Assembly: GCF_002029255.1 (NCBI RefSeq)
Contig: NZ_MZGT01000044.1
Location: forward strand, 1-45,408
DNA from: Clostridium chromiireducens
Lineage (GTDB): Bacteria > Bacillota > Clostridia > Clostridiales > Clostridiaceae
Direction: 5' to 3'
DNA: 45,408 bases
The position numbers and the translations under genes were made by a program. Shown here piece by piece: positions 1-7,488 of this stretch (within the stretch, counting starts at the first letter, position 1; every line of letters starts with the position of its first letter). Under the pieces are notes generated by a model that saw only the letters and a program-made list of their open reading frames with translations, made no database searches and had not been told where the DNA came from.

Positions 1-328
1 AGTCTGCAACTGCAACAGTTGAATACCCAGCACAATTACATACCATAATATCTTTTTCTTTGCAGTAATCCATAGCAACATGATCTACTCCAGTAAATGC
101 AACACATATCATTTTTAAATTAGGACAATTTTCTATTACTTCTTTTTTATATGGAAGATTAGAAAGAACTACAGCATCTGCCTCCTTACTTCTTTCTATT
201 AATGTTTCAGTATCTTCTACTCTTGTATCATAATATATTATGTCTACCTCACTTCCTAAAGTATCCTTTGCCATGCCTAATAATTTATCCTTATTTACAC
301 CTAATGGCTCTAATATTACTAATTTCAT
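1..328 (-). CDS. D-2-hydroxyacid dehydrogenase, N-terminal part (runs off window)
   Basis: The minus strand reads 109 codons without a stop, from an ATG at 328 to the window edge; AAAGGAG lies about 9 bases upstream. The translation starts MKLVILEPLG and contains NLKMICVAFTGVDHV and GYSTVAVAD, typical of the catalytic N-domain and first hinge of the D-isomer 2-hydroxyacid dehydrogenase family (NAD(P)-dependent reduction of 2-oxoacids). The Rossmann domain and catalytic His lie outside the window. It follows allE on the same strand after a 142-base gap, so it is probably the last visible gene of the ureide operon. By context it may act on glyoxylate or a ureidoglycolate product, but the substrate is inferred from position only. 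It is not AllD, which belongs to a different (LDH2/malate) family. Confidence 0.85.
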   Translation of the reverse strand, partial: MKLVILEPLGVNKDKLLGMAKDTLGSEVDIIYYDTRVEDTETLIERSKEADAVVLSNLPYKKEVIENCPNLKMICVAFTGVDHVAMDYCKEKDIMVCNCAGYSTVAVAD

Positions 329-470
329 TTTATTAATCTCCTTTAATAATAATTGTATTTGTGAAATTTATTTAATTATATAGTCCTTATTTATTCCTCC
401 TAAGAAAATAAATGAATCCTATATCCAACTGCTATTTTTGAATAAATACTATTTTTCAAATCATATTGAC

Positions 471-1235
471 TTACAGAGTCACATCTCTGTTACAATCCTT
501 TGAGTAAATATAAGCAAAATTTTCTGTCCCTACACCATAAGCACATTGTGGTACATATGGACCAAACCACATAAAATCTTCTTTCTTTATTCCCATCCAT
601 GTATTATCCATTAAATACATTCCTTCTCCACTTAATATATAGGCACCATGTTCTTGTACATGAGTTTCCACGAATGGATGACATCCACCTGGTTCAAAGC
701 ATAATATATGCATATTCATGTCAAATCCAAGATCTGTTGGAAGTAAATCTTTTATAAATACATTTGCCATATCATCATAAATTCTATATTCAATGTCATT
801 TACATTTCCTACTACCACTTTAGCTTCTAAGTCTTCATATTTTATATATACTTGTTTATATAAAAGTATTTTTGCAGCCTCTGATCCAATATTTTTAAAA
901 CTCATACCCATGCCTTCTGGTGCAAAAGCATATCCTCCATCACTTAATAAGTGTTTTTCATTTTCTATTACAACTTCTACACTTCCATTTACAACATAAA
1001 TAAAGCTTTCAATTTTTTCTTCCTTTGCAAAAGGTGAGGTTGTGCCTCCTCCCACTTGTGCATCTATAATATATTGTACAAAACTTGCACCCATTTTGGG
1101 TGAAGCTACAATGCTCACCTTGCAATCTTTAATATTTGGTACTACATTGTTTACTAGGCCTTCTTTTGGTATTACAGCCCATAAACCTGGCTTAACCACT
1201 GCTCTTGTTGATAATAAGTCTTTAGGATATCCCAT
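471..1235 (-). CDS. allE: (S)-ureidoglycine aminohydrolase
   Basis: This 254-residue bicupin matches the length of E. coli AllE/YlbA (about 261). The N-terminal cupin carries GGYAFAPEGMGMSF. The C-terminal cupin has the metal-site pattern ETHVQEHGAYILSGEG around residues 190-206, with His and Glu ligands. AllE releases ammonia from (S)-ureidoglycine, made by AllC, to give (S)-ureidoglycolate, so it acts directly after the upstream gene. The ATG at 1235 follows AAGGAGAG at good spacing, and only 23 bases separate it from allC, so co-transcription is likely. The enzyme is cytoplasmic. Family assignment is strong; activity is inferred from family and from its place next to allC and the allantoinases. 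Confidence 0.93.
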   Translation of the reverse strand: MGYPKDLLSTRAVVKPGLWAVIPKEGLVNNVVPNIKDCKVSIVASPKMGASFVQYIIDAQVGGGTTSPFAKEEKIESFIYVVNGSVEVVIENEKHLLSDGGYAFAPEGMGMSFKNIGSEAAKILLYKQVYIKYEDLEAKVVVGNVNDIEYRIYDDMANVFIKDLLPTDLGFDMNMHILCFEPGGCHPFVETHVQEHGAYILSGEGMYLMDNTWMGIKKEDFMWFGPYVPQCAYGVGTENFAYIYSKDCNRDVTL

Positions 1236-1258
1236 TTCTATCTCTCCTTCATTTCTAT

Positions 1259-2488
1259 TTATATATTAACTATTGCATCTAATGCTACTAAAGCAGCTTT
1301 AGCCAAATGCTCATAGCTAGTAAATTCTTCTTTGCTATGACTTCTTCCAGCTTTGCTTGGAACAAATATCATAGCCGTGTCTACAGCCTCTGCCATAGGC
1401 AAACTATCATGTCCCGCTCCGCTGTTTATATGTTCATATAAAAACTTTCTTTCTATACAGCTTTTTTCAATTTTATCTTTTAAACCTTCATTCATATCTA
1501 CAGGATTTATACTCAATGTGCTTGTAATCGAATATTTTGAATTATACTTACTCGTAATATTTTCAATCCATTCTTTTATTTTTTGATATATAGAATTAAC
1601 TGCTTCCTGTTTTGTGCTTCTTATATCTATACTAAATGATACATTTTGTGCGATTGTATTGATTTCGTTTGGAAAAACATTTATACTTCCTACGGTTGCA
1701 ACTGCATTTTTATATGTTCTTGCAATATCTCCAATATTTGATATAACTTTTGCAGCAACTTCTACTGCATCTATTCTCATATCCATTGGAGTCGTGCCTG
1801 CATGATCTGCTCTTCCTTGTATGTTTACCATATATCTTTGCATGCCAACAATAGTATCAACTATCCCAATATCTTTTCCATGTTTCTCAAGAACTGGACC
1901 TTGCTCAATATGAATCTCTAAAAAAGCTTTAATATCTTCCAAATTTCTTTTTGCTTCATATATCCTATCTGGATTTAAACCATAATCTTTCATTGCATCA
2001 TATATGCTTATATTATCTGAATCTTTAAATGCTTCTAAATCTGAAACCTTAAGCTGACCAAGCATAGCTTTACTCGAAAAAAATCCAGATTTAAATCTAG
2101 CACCTTCCTCATCATTGGTACCAATTATTTCAACAGAATATTTAGATGAAAAATCTTTTTCTTTAAGTAGTCTTGCCACCTCTAATCCACAAACAATTCC
2201 AGCAATGCCATCAAATTCTCCTCCGTATTTTACGCTGTCATAATGTGAACCTATAATAATAGTTCTTTTTTCTTTTCCTTCCAATCTCCCAATAATAGCT
2301 CCTGATTCATCTATTCTAGTTTTTAAACCAATCTTCTTCATTTCATCTTCTAGATATTGAACCGCCATTTTCGCTTCTTTTGTAAAGGGAAATCTCGTGA
2401 CTCCATTGCCACATGTAGATGTGAATTCCCTTAATGCTTTTAAATGTTTTTCTATATTTTTTGCAATTTCATTTATCATAATCATCAC
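1259..2488 (-). CDS. allC: allantoate amidohydrolase (M20 family)
   Basis: This 409-residue M20 peptidase-family amidohydrolase has the AllC/N-carbamoyl-amino-acid hydrolase pattern: GSHYDSVKYGGEFDGIAGI (metal ligands near H82 and D93), NDEEGARF (catalytic and ligand Glu near 127-128), HIEQGPVLE near 193 and GAGHDSLPMAE near the C-terminus. It hydrolyses allantoate to ureidoglycine, CO2 and ammonia. The longest frame begins with GTG at 2488, followed by ATG at 2485 and ATG at 2479; AAAGGAAA sits just upstream, making 2485 or 2479 more likely. It starts within 10 bases of the permease stop and is followed closely by allE. A hydantoinase-linked carbamoylase is the main alternative, but the AllE and AllB neighbours favour allantoate. 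Confidence 0.92.
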   Translation of the reverse strand: MMIMINEIAKNIEKHLKALREFTSTCGNGVTRFPFTKEAKMAVQYLEDEMKKIGLKTRIDESGAIIGRLEGKEKRTIIIGSHYDSVKYGGEFDGIAGIVCGLEVARLLKEKDFSSKYSVEIIGTNDEEGARFKSGFFSSKAMLGQLKVSDLEAFKDSDNISIYDAMKDYGLNPDRIYEAKRNLEDIKAFLEIHIEQGPVLEKHGKDIGIVDTIVGMQRYMVNIQGRADHAGTTPMDMRIDAVEVAAKVISNIGDIARTYKNAVATVGSINVFPNEINTIAQNVSFSIDIRSTKQEAVNSIYQKIKEWIENITSKYNSKYSITSTLSINPVDMNEGLKDKIEKSCIERKFLYEHINSGAGHDSLPMAEAVDTAMIFVPSKAGRSHSKEEFTSYEHLAKAALVALDAIVNI

Positions 2489-2494
2489 TTTCCT

Positions 2495-3391
2495 TTAAGA
2501 CTCTACTGCACTTGTTATTCCGTCTTTTTTCCACTTAAATAAAATGTTCTCTAGAGCAGTAAGCAGACAAAAGAAGAGAGTGTATAAAATACCGATTAAT
2601 ATTGCAGCCAAAAACATATCGGCCATCTTAAACCAATTTTTTGCGTCTACAATTATATATCCTAACCCTGAAGATGCTCCCATCATTTCTGCCACTACCA
2701 ATGAAGAAAACCCTAATCCAAGACACGCTTTCATTCCTGAAAAGATATTAGGCATAGCTGAATTCAATATTATTTTTGTAAATACTTGAACTCTAGATGC
2801 ACCTAAACTTACCGCTGATCTAATAAGTACTGGATCTGTATTTTTTATTCCATCAATTACATACGGTAACATCGCTATAAATGTTGTATATGTTATTAAT
2901 GTTATTTTTGAACCTTCCCCAATTCCAAACCAAATTAAAAACATTGGTAAAAACGCAAGAACCGGTATTGGCCCAAACATATTAACTATAGGCATTATCA
3001 AATTCTCAATCCATTTAAAGTTTGCAATTAGAGACCCTCCAATAACAGCTATAATAGTTCCAATCATAAATCCGCCAAGCATTCTATATAAGCTTATCCC
3101 TATATGCTTAAACAAAATTCCTTTTTGAAAATAATCATATCCTGTCTGAATAATCAAAGTCGGTGATGGTAAGAAAACTGGATTAAACCACCCTTGATAA
3201 ACATTAATTCTGCTAGCCATTTCCCATATAATAAAAAATATAAATAATGAAAGTATCTTATACCACTTATTTCTCTTTTCCCTTATTGCTTGCTCAGTCT
3301 TTCTAGATATACGTGGCACATTAACTTCCGCTTCTACTTTCTCATTTATGCCTTTTAATATTGTTTCCGGCTTCATTTCATATACCTCCAT
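2495..3391 (-). CDS. ABC transporter permease, SsuC/TauC-like (ureide uptake by context)
   Basis: This 298-residue BPD-type permease has a charged N-terminus followed by about six membrane segments, the first at residues 47-62. The cytoplasmic EAA loop is LGASRVQVFTKIILNSAMP. It belongs to the nitrate/sulfonate/taurine/hydroxymethylpyrimidine permease family. Two starts are possible: ATG at 3391 after GGAGGG, or ATG at 3376 after GGAGGT; both ribosome binding sites look good. It lies between the cognate ATPase (17-base gap) and allC (6 bases), so it should be co-transcribed with the catabolic genes. Sulfonate specificity is not implied, because all neighbours are ureide enzymes. Substrate is inferred. 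Confidence 0.9.
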   Translation of the reverse strand: MEVYEMKPETILKGINEKVEAEVNVPRISRKTEQAIREKRNKWYKILSLFIFFIIWEMASRINVYQGWFNPVFLPSPTLIIQTGYDYFQKGILFKHIGISLYRMLGGFMIGTIIAVIGGSLIANFKWIENLIMPIVNMFGPIPVLAFLPMFLIWFGIGEGSKITLITYTTFIAMLPYVIDGIKNTDPVLIRSAVSLGASRVQVFTKIILNSAMPNIFSGMKACLGLGFSSLVVAEMMGASSGLGYIIVDAKNWFKMADMFLAAILIGILYTLFFCLLTALENILFKWKKDGITSAVES

Positions 3392-3407
3392 TTTTATCCC
3401 TCCATTT

Positions 3408-4166
3408 CTATTCTGTTATTACGGCTTCATCTAAATTATCTGTAAGCCCTTTTTCAAACATTTCAACATACTTCATAAATTCAACACTCTTAGTATTTCT
3501 AGGCCTTGGTATATCTATTTTTTCTAACATCTCTATCTTGCCTTCTTTTAATAAAACAACTCTATCTGCTAAATATACTGCTTCTGGTACACTGTGAGTA
3601 ATAAAAATAATAGTTTTATTTGTTGCTTTCCATATTTTTATTAACTCTTTTCTCATAGTATCTCTTGTCATAGCATCTAATGCTCCTAAAGGTTCATCCA
3701 TAAGCAGTACTTCCGGATCATTGGCTAGCGCCCTTGCTATACCAACTCTCTGAGCCATACCTCCTGATAAACTTGATGGATATTTATTTTCATACCCTTG
3801 TAGACCTATTAAATCAATATATTTATCAACTATTTTTTTTGAATCTCTCTTCTTTTTTATCTTTAATCCAAACTCTATATTTTGTGCTACCGTATACCAA
3901 GGAAAAAGTGCATGTTGTTGAAATACAACACCTCTTTCTGCTGACGGCGCCTCCACCTCTTTTCCATTAACTAAAATATTTCCGTTGTCTGATTTTAAAT
4001 ATCCTGCTATTAGATTGAGTAATGTAGATTTACCACAGCCACTCTTTCCTAAAATACAAATAAACTCCCCGTCTTCTATATCTAGTGAAAAATCATTTAA
4101 TACATATTTTAACTTTCCTTCGCATTCATCGAATGCTTTAAATACTCTAACTAACGATACGCCCAT
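3408..4166 (-). CDS. ABC transporter ATP-binding protein, SsuB/TauB-like (ureide uptake by context)
   Basis: The ATPase shows Walker A (GKSGCGKST), Q-loop ([11 protein letters not shown]), signature LSGGMAQR, Walker B ([12 protein letters not shown]) and H-loop (FITHSVPEA), the normal set for the nitrate/sulfonate/taurine importer subfamily. An in-frame extension reaches 4202, but the ATG at 4166 is preceded by GGGAGGAA at ideal spacing and opens MGVSLVRVF, so it is the chosen start (252 residues). It is the first gene of the minus-strand operon and diverges from pucR. The operon contains no binding protein; two candidate binding proteins lie on the other strand beyond pucR. A terminator-like hairpin stands just ahead of the gene. 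Confidence 0.9.
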   Translation of the reverse strand: MGVSLVRVFKAFDECEGKLKYVLNDFSLDIEDGEFICILGKSGCGKSTLLNLIAGYLKSDNGNILVNGKEVEAPSAERGVVFQQHALFPWYTVAQNIEFGLKIKKKRDSKKIVDKYIDLIGLQGYENKYPSSLSGGMAQRVGIARALANDPEVLLMDEPLGALDAMTRDTMRKELIKIWKATNKTIIFITHSVPEAVYLADRVVLLKEGKIEMLEKIDIPRPRNTKSVEFMKYVEMFEKGLTDNLDEAVITE

Positions 4167-4185
4167 ATAATTTCCTCCCTTGCAC

Positions 4186-4218
4186 AAAAAGACGCAAAAC
4201 AATAATTTGTTTTGCGCC
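4186..4218 (-). terminator. terminator-like hairpin in the leader of the ABC/allC/allE operon
   Basis: On the minus strand GGCGCAAAACAA (4218-4207) pairs with TTGTTTTGCGTC (4202-4191) around a 4-base loop, one G.U, followed by five T (4190-4186). It lies about 8 bases upstream of the ribosome binding site of the ATPase gene, inside the leader, so it could act as an attenuator. A weak promoter candidate on the same strand lies upstream (TTGTAG at 4319-4314, TAAACT at 4296-4291, 17-base spacer). Confidence 0.6.
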
Positions 4219-4323
4219 TTTGCAAATCTATTTTATTCTTAATTAAAAGTAATTTTAACAATCAAATAACTTGTCCCTCAGGTTAATTCTAGTTTAATAT
4301 ATCAAATTAATATCTACAATGGT

Positions 4324-4335
4324 AATGTGCACATT
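4324..4335. promoter_or_regulatory. palindrome between divergent operons, candidate operator
   Basis: AATGTGCACATT is a perfect 12-base palindrome in the gap between pucR and the divergent ABC operon, upstream of both promoter candidates. A PucR-type activator would be expected to bind here, but the sequence does not resemble the Bacillus PucR box I remember. Assignment as an operator is inference from symmetry and position. Confidence 0.35.
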
Positions 4336-4371
4336 TTTTATATATTTTGTTGTGCATATATCACATTATTT

Positions 4372-4400
4372 TTGACACAATTGCTAAAATATGATAATAT
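4372..4400 (+). promoter_or_regulatory. sigma-A promoter of pucR
   Basis: A perfect TTGACA (4372-4377) is separated by 17 bases from TAATAT (4395-4400). The predicted transcription start is near 4407, about 60 bases upstream of the pucR ATG. Confidence 0.75.
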
Positions 4401-4406
4401 TTTTTC

Positions 4407-4438
4407 AAGCAATGGTGCTAAACAAGGCCCCATTGCTT
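4407..4438 (+). other. stem-loop at the predicted 5' end of the pucR mRNA
   Basis: AAGCAATGG (4407-4415) pairs perfectly with CCATTGCTT (4430-4438) around a 14-base loop, and a T-rich run follows. It starts almost exactly at the predicted transcription start and precedes the AAGGAGG ribosome binding site (4455-4461). It could be an mRNA-stabilising 5' hairpin or an early attenuator. Confidence 0.5.
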
Positions 4439-4468
4439 TTTATTTTCAAAAATTAAGGAGGTAATTTT

Positions 4469-6097
4469 ATGACTTTGGAATGGTTAATAAATAGTACAGA
4501 ATTAAATAATTTTAAATGTGTTGCGGGCAAGAATAAACTTAATAACCACCTATCAAGCGTAAATATATTAGATAATCCTGATGTAATACGTTGGATAAAA
4601 AAGGACGAGTTAGTGCTCACAACAGGCTATATATTTAAGGATAGCAAAGAAGCACAGATTAATATAATTAGAGAATTAAAAGAGACTGGCTGCTGCGCCT
4701 TAGGTATCAAAATCAAACGTTTTTTTGAAACAATTCCTGAAATAATGATAGAAGAAGCAGAAAAAGTCGGTCTTCCACTAGTAGAAGTCCCATTTTATTA
4801 TTCCTTTTCTGAAATAAGCAAATTAATATACAATAAAATATACTCCAATGAACTTAATAATGATCTACTTCAATATAGTATTATTAATAAACTTTCCTCA
4901 GCATTTTTTGAAAATCAAGGCCTTGATGTTATGATTAATGAATTATCTCATTTTATAAATAAATCTATTATAATTACAGATTGTGATTATAATGTCTTTT
5001 CCGCCATATTCAGCTTAGATTATAAACATCTAATAAATGAAATAGATTTGCCAAAAATATCTCCTACTGAAATTGCTTCTCATATTAGCCATACTGAAAT
5101 TAGCGATACAGCTTATAGAAAGCTAAAAATAAATGATGAGGTATTTCGTTTTTTTGTACTGACGTTGCCAAACTTTACAGGCCTGGTATGTGTCTTAATT
5201 GACGATAATGATATTTCTTCATATGATAAACTTCTGCTTGAGAAAGCTAAAAATATAATTTCTTTAGAAATAACGCAATCTAACAAAGCAAAGAGTTTTT
5301 CAAACTCCTACCACAATTTTTTCTTTGATTTTTTAATATCTGAGAATGCAAGAAGTGAAAAGGACATTTTAGAAATATGTAATTTTTATGATTTTGATTA
5401 TACAAAGAAACGTGTATGTGTTTCCTTTGTTTTGGAGAATTGTGGCAGTGATCAACATAGAAATAAAATAATATCCACCCTGCAACAAGCAATTTCCAAT
5501 AAATTTCGTGACCATCACGGTTTATTTTTATGTGCAAACAATAATATATTAAGCCTATTTCTATTTTATAAATCAGAACAAAGTAACATTTGGGCTGTAA
5601 ATAATACTTATAATATTATTTCCGATTTTTATAATAAGTTAGGTGATAGTATAAGTTGCACTATAAACATTGGGATAAGTAGATGTCATTCAGGAATAAA
5701 CTCTATACGTACTACTTTTAAAGATACACTAAATTGTATAAACTTAAAAAAACATCAAAACGATGCTGATCATATTTGCTGCTATACTGATAAACTAGAA
5801 TATCATCTTCTTTCTACTCTGCCTGAATCGTATTTACTAAAACTATGTGAGGATACTATAAGCCCATTAATTGAATTTGATAAAAACAATAATGCAAATC
5901 TTATTGACACATTAAGAATATATTATCAAAGTAAATTTAATTCAACAGACACTGCGAAGAAATTATTTTTGCATAGAAATACTTTAATTCATAGATTAGA
6001 TAAAATAAAAGAGTTGCTGCATAGTGACTTTATAGATAATGATAGAATGTTCTCCATATATCTCGGAATTTGTGCTTATGAAATTCTTAAAGATTAA
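4469..6097 (+). CDS. pucR: PucR-family transcriptional regulator of ureide catabolism
   Basis: This 542-residue protein has the three-part PucR/CdaR layout. The N-terminal PucR ligand domain covers about residues 1-130 (LVLTTGYIFKDS, LPLVEVPFYYSFSEIS). A central GGDEF-like CdaR region lies near 285-430. The C-terminal helix-turn-helix (HTH_30) holds LIDTLRIYYQS and ends LHRNTLIHRLDKIKELL, around residues 475-515. Family members activate purine or ureide degradation when an intermediate such as allantoin is present. It diverges from the ABC/allC/allE operon and precedes the binding-protein/allantoinase modules, so it probably controls both. AAGGAGG precedes the ATG and a consensus promoter is visible. 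The inducer is inferred. Confidence 0.9.
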   Translation: MTLEWLINSTELNNFKCVAGKNKLNNHLSSVNILDNPDVIRWIKKDELVLTTGYIFKDSKEAQINIIRELKETGCCALGIKIKRFFETIPEIMIEEAEKVGLPLVEVPFYYSFSEISKLIYNKIYSNELNNDLLQYSIINKLSSAFFENQGLDVMINELSHFINKSIIITDCDYNVFSAIFSLDYKHLINEIDLPKISPTEIASHISHTEISDTAYRKLKINDEVFRFFVLTLPNFTGLVCVLIDDNDISSYDKLLLEKAKNIISLEITQSNKAKSFSNSYHNFFFDFLISENARSEKDILEICNFYDFDYTKKRVCVSFVLENCGSDQHRNKIISTLQQAISNKFRDHHGLFLCANNNILSLFLFYKSEQSNIWAVNNTYNIISDFYNKLGDSISCTINIGISRCHSGINSIRTTFKDTLNCINLKKHQNDADHICCYTDKLEYHLLSTLPESYLLKLCEDTISPLIEFDKNNNANLIDTLRIYYQSKFNSTDTAKKLFLHRNTLIHRLDKIKELLHSDFIDNDRMFSIYLGICAYEILKD

Positions 6098-6225
6098 CTT
6101 TTGTGCAAATAGTTATATTTTTATACGTTATTTATGCAACTTGCCTATTATCATACAAAAAATTACTGTTATAATAATAATATAGTAAAATTTACTACAA
6201 ATTTTAATGAGTATGAAAAATTAAT

Positions 6226-6237
6226 AATCACGTGATT
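6226..6237. promoter_or_regulatory. 12-base palindrome upstream of the first binding-protein gene
   Basis: AATCACGTGATT is perfectly symmetrical and lies 8 bases before the strong hairpin in front of the first lipoprotein gene. It could be an operator. Candidate promoter elements for this transcript lie upstream (TTATCA, then TATAAT near 6170-6180). Function not established. Confidence 0.3.
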
Positions 6238-6245
6238 TTTACAAC

Positions 6246-6287
6246 GGCGTAAATATAAATAACTATTTATATTTATGCCTTTTTTTA
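6246..6287 (+). terminator. strong intrinsic terminator between pucR and the first binding-protein gene
   Basis: GGCGTAAATATAAATA (6246-6261) pairs with TATTTATATTTATGCC (6264-6279), 16 pairs with one G.U, followed by eight T. It lies 149 bases beyond the pucR stop and 60 bases ahead of the next ATG. I see no good promoter between the hairpin and that gene, so it may act as a leader attenuator as well as, or instead of, a pucR terminator. Confidence 0.75.
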
Positions 6288-6346
6288 TTTAAATTAAGCA
6301 ATATCATCACTTGATAAATCATTAAATGATTGAGGGGGAAATTAAT

Positions 6347-7399
6347 ATGAAAAAATTTAGGCTAAAAAATTTATTAACTATCTTCACTACTTTTGCAATA
6401 CTTACCACTTCACTTTACGGTTGTGGTAATTCAGCAAATACGGCACAAACTTCTACTGCTAACGATAAGAAACTTTTTGAAATAGAAGCATACGGTGTGG
6501 TTGATCCTCAAATATCAGCACAACAGATTATAGCTGATAAAAAAGAATTTTTTGAAGAAGAAGGTTTAAAAGTAACAAATAAATTATTGCAATCTGGTGG
6601 TGATATTTCACCTTTAATTTCTGGTGGCAGTGCTAAAGTATCTTTCGAAAGTACCTATACAGATATTGCTCTTGCTGCAAATAATGTTGATGTAAAGATT
6701 CTGGCAACCATGGCTAACATAGGTGATACACAATGTGTAGTAGCTGGTAAAAATGTAACTATTAATAGTGCTAAAGATATTGAAGGCAAAAAGATAGGTA
6801 TAGCTTCTGGTGCTGGTGTACTTATAGCTATACGTAATATGTGCAAAGATTTAGGTGTTGATGTAAACAAAATTCAATTTGTCATCTTATCACCTTCTGA
6901 TCAAATTTCTTCATTAGAACGTGGAGATATTGATATGATGGCTTGCTGGGAACCATGGGTCTCAAATGCAGTAAAGACAGGAGGAAAATTATTATTCAGT
7001 GGATTGAATTCTTATTTACCTGAAAAAACTGGTCCTGTTGAGTGGCTAAATTTCCATACTACTTTGCAAGTTACTGGAGACTTTCTAAAAAATAATCCAA
7101 AACAAGTAGAGTCATTACTTAAAGCGCTATCAAAGGCAACTGATTATATAAATAAAAACCCAGAAGAATCTGCTAAGATAATAGCTCCTGAAATCAATCT
7201 TGATGAAAAACAAGTATTAAGTATTATGAAAAAAAATGTGTATACTATGAAATTTGATAAATCATTTATAGATTCTTCAAATGAAATGGCAGCCTTTATG
7301 CATGAAATGGGAAATATTAATTCTGTTCCAAAGTTTGAATCATATGGTGACCCTACTCCTTTAAAAAATGCTGTTCCAGAGCTTGTAACAGCTAGTTAA
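6347..7399 (+). CDS. ABC transporter substrate-binding lipoprotein 1 (SsuA/NMT1-like)
   Basis: This 350-residue protein carries a lipoprotein signal peptide: a basic start MKKFRLK, a hydrophobic stretch and the lipobox LYGC with Cys26 as the likely lipidated residue, so it is anchored outside the membrane. The mature part matches the SsuA/THI5/NMT1 periplasmic-binding fold (DPQISAQQIIADKKEF, GKKIGIASGAGVL, MACWEPWV). The in-frame start at 6326 was rejected because GAGGGGGAA sits ideally before the ATG at 6347. It probably delivers a ureide to the permease and ATPase encoded beyond pucR. It is a close paralogue of the lipoprotein at 8936-10015 and is followed by an allantoinase, forming module 1. 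Ligand unknown. Confidence 0.9.
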   Translation: MKKFRLKNLLTIFTTFAILTTSLYGCGNSANTAQTSTANDKKLFEIEAYGVVDPQISAQQIIADKKEFFEEEGLKVTNKLLQSGGDISPLISGGSAKVSFESTYTDIALAANNVDVKILATMANIGDTQCVVAGKNVTINSAKDIEGKKIGIASGAGVLIAIRNMCKDLGVDVNKIQFVILSPSDQISSLERGDIDMMACWEPWVSNAVKTGGKLLFSGLNSYLPEKTGPVEWLNFHTTLQVTGDFLKNNPKQVESLLKALSKATDYINKNPEESAKIIAPEINLDEKQVLSIMKKNVYTMKFDKSFIDSSNEMAAFMHEMGNINSVPKFESYGDPTPLKNAVPELVTAS

Positions 7400-7488
7400 T
7401 TCTCATTATAAAGACGTATACAATTTACACAATTAGATTATTTGGTCTTTATATCACAACAAAAATTTTACAATAAGGGATGTTAATT

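Noticed and set aside
2495..4166. Sulfonate or taurine importer (ssuBC/tauBC)
   Set aside because: The family match is real, but no sulfonate monooxygenase is present and all neighbours are ureide enzymes, so no ssu/tau symbol was assigned.
4401..4461. Purine riboswitch in the pucR leader
   Set aside because: The leader is too short and has only one stem; the conserved three-way junction and loop bases of purine riboswitches are absent.
6098..6346. ANTAR-type antitermination leader before the first lipoprotein gene
   Set aside because: The strong hairpin has almost no loop and there is no preceding stem with the hexanucleotide-loop pattern expected for ANTAR targets.
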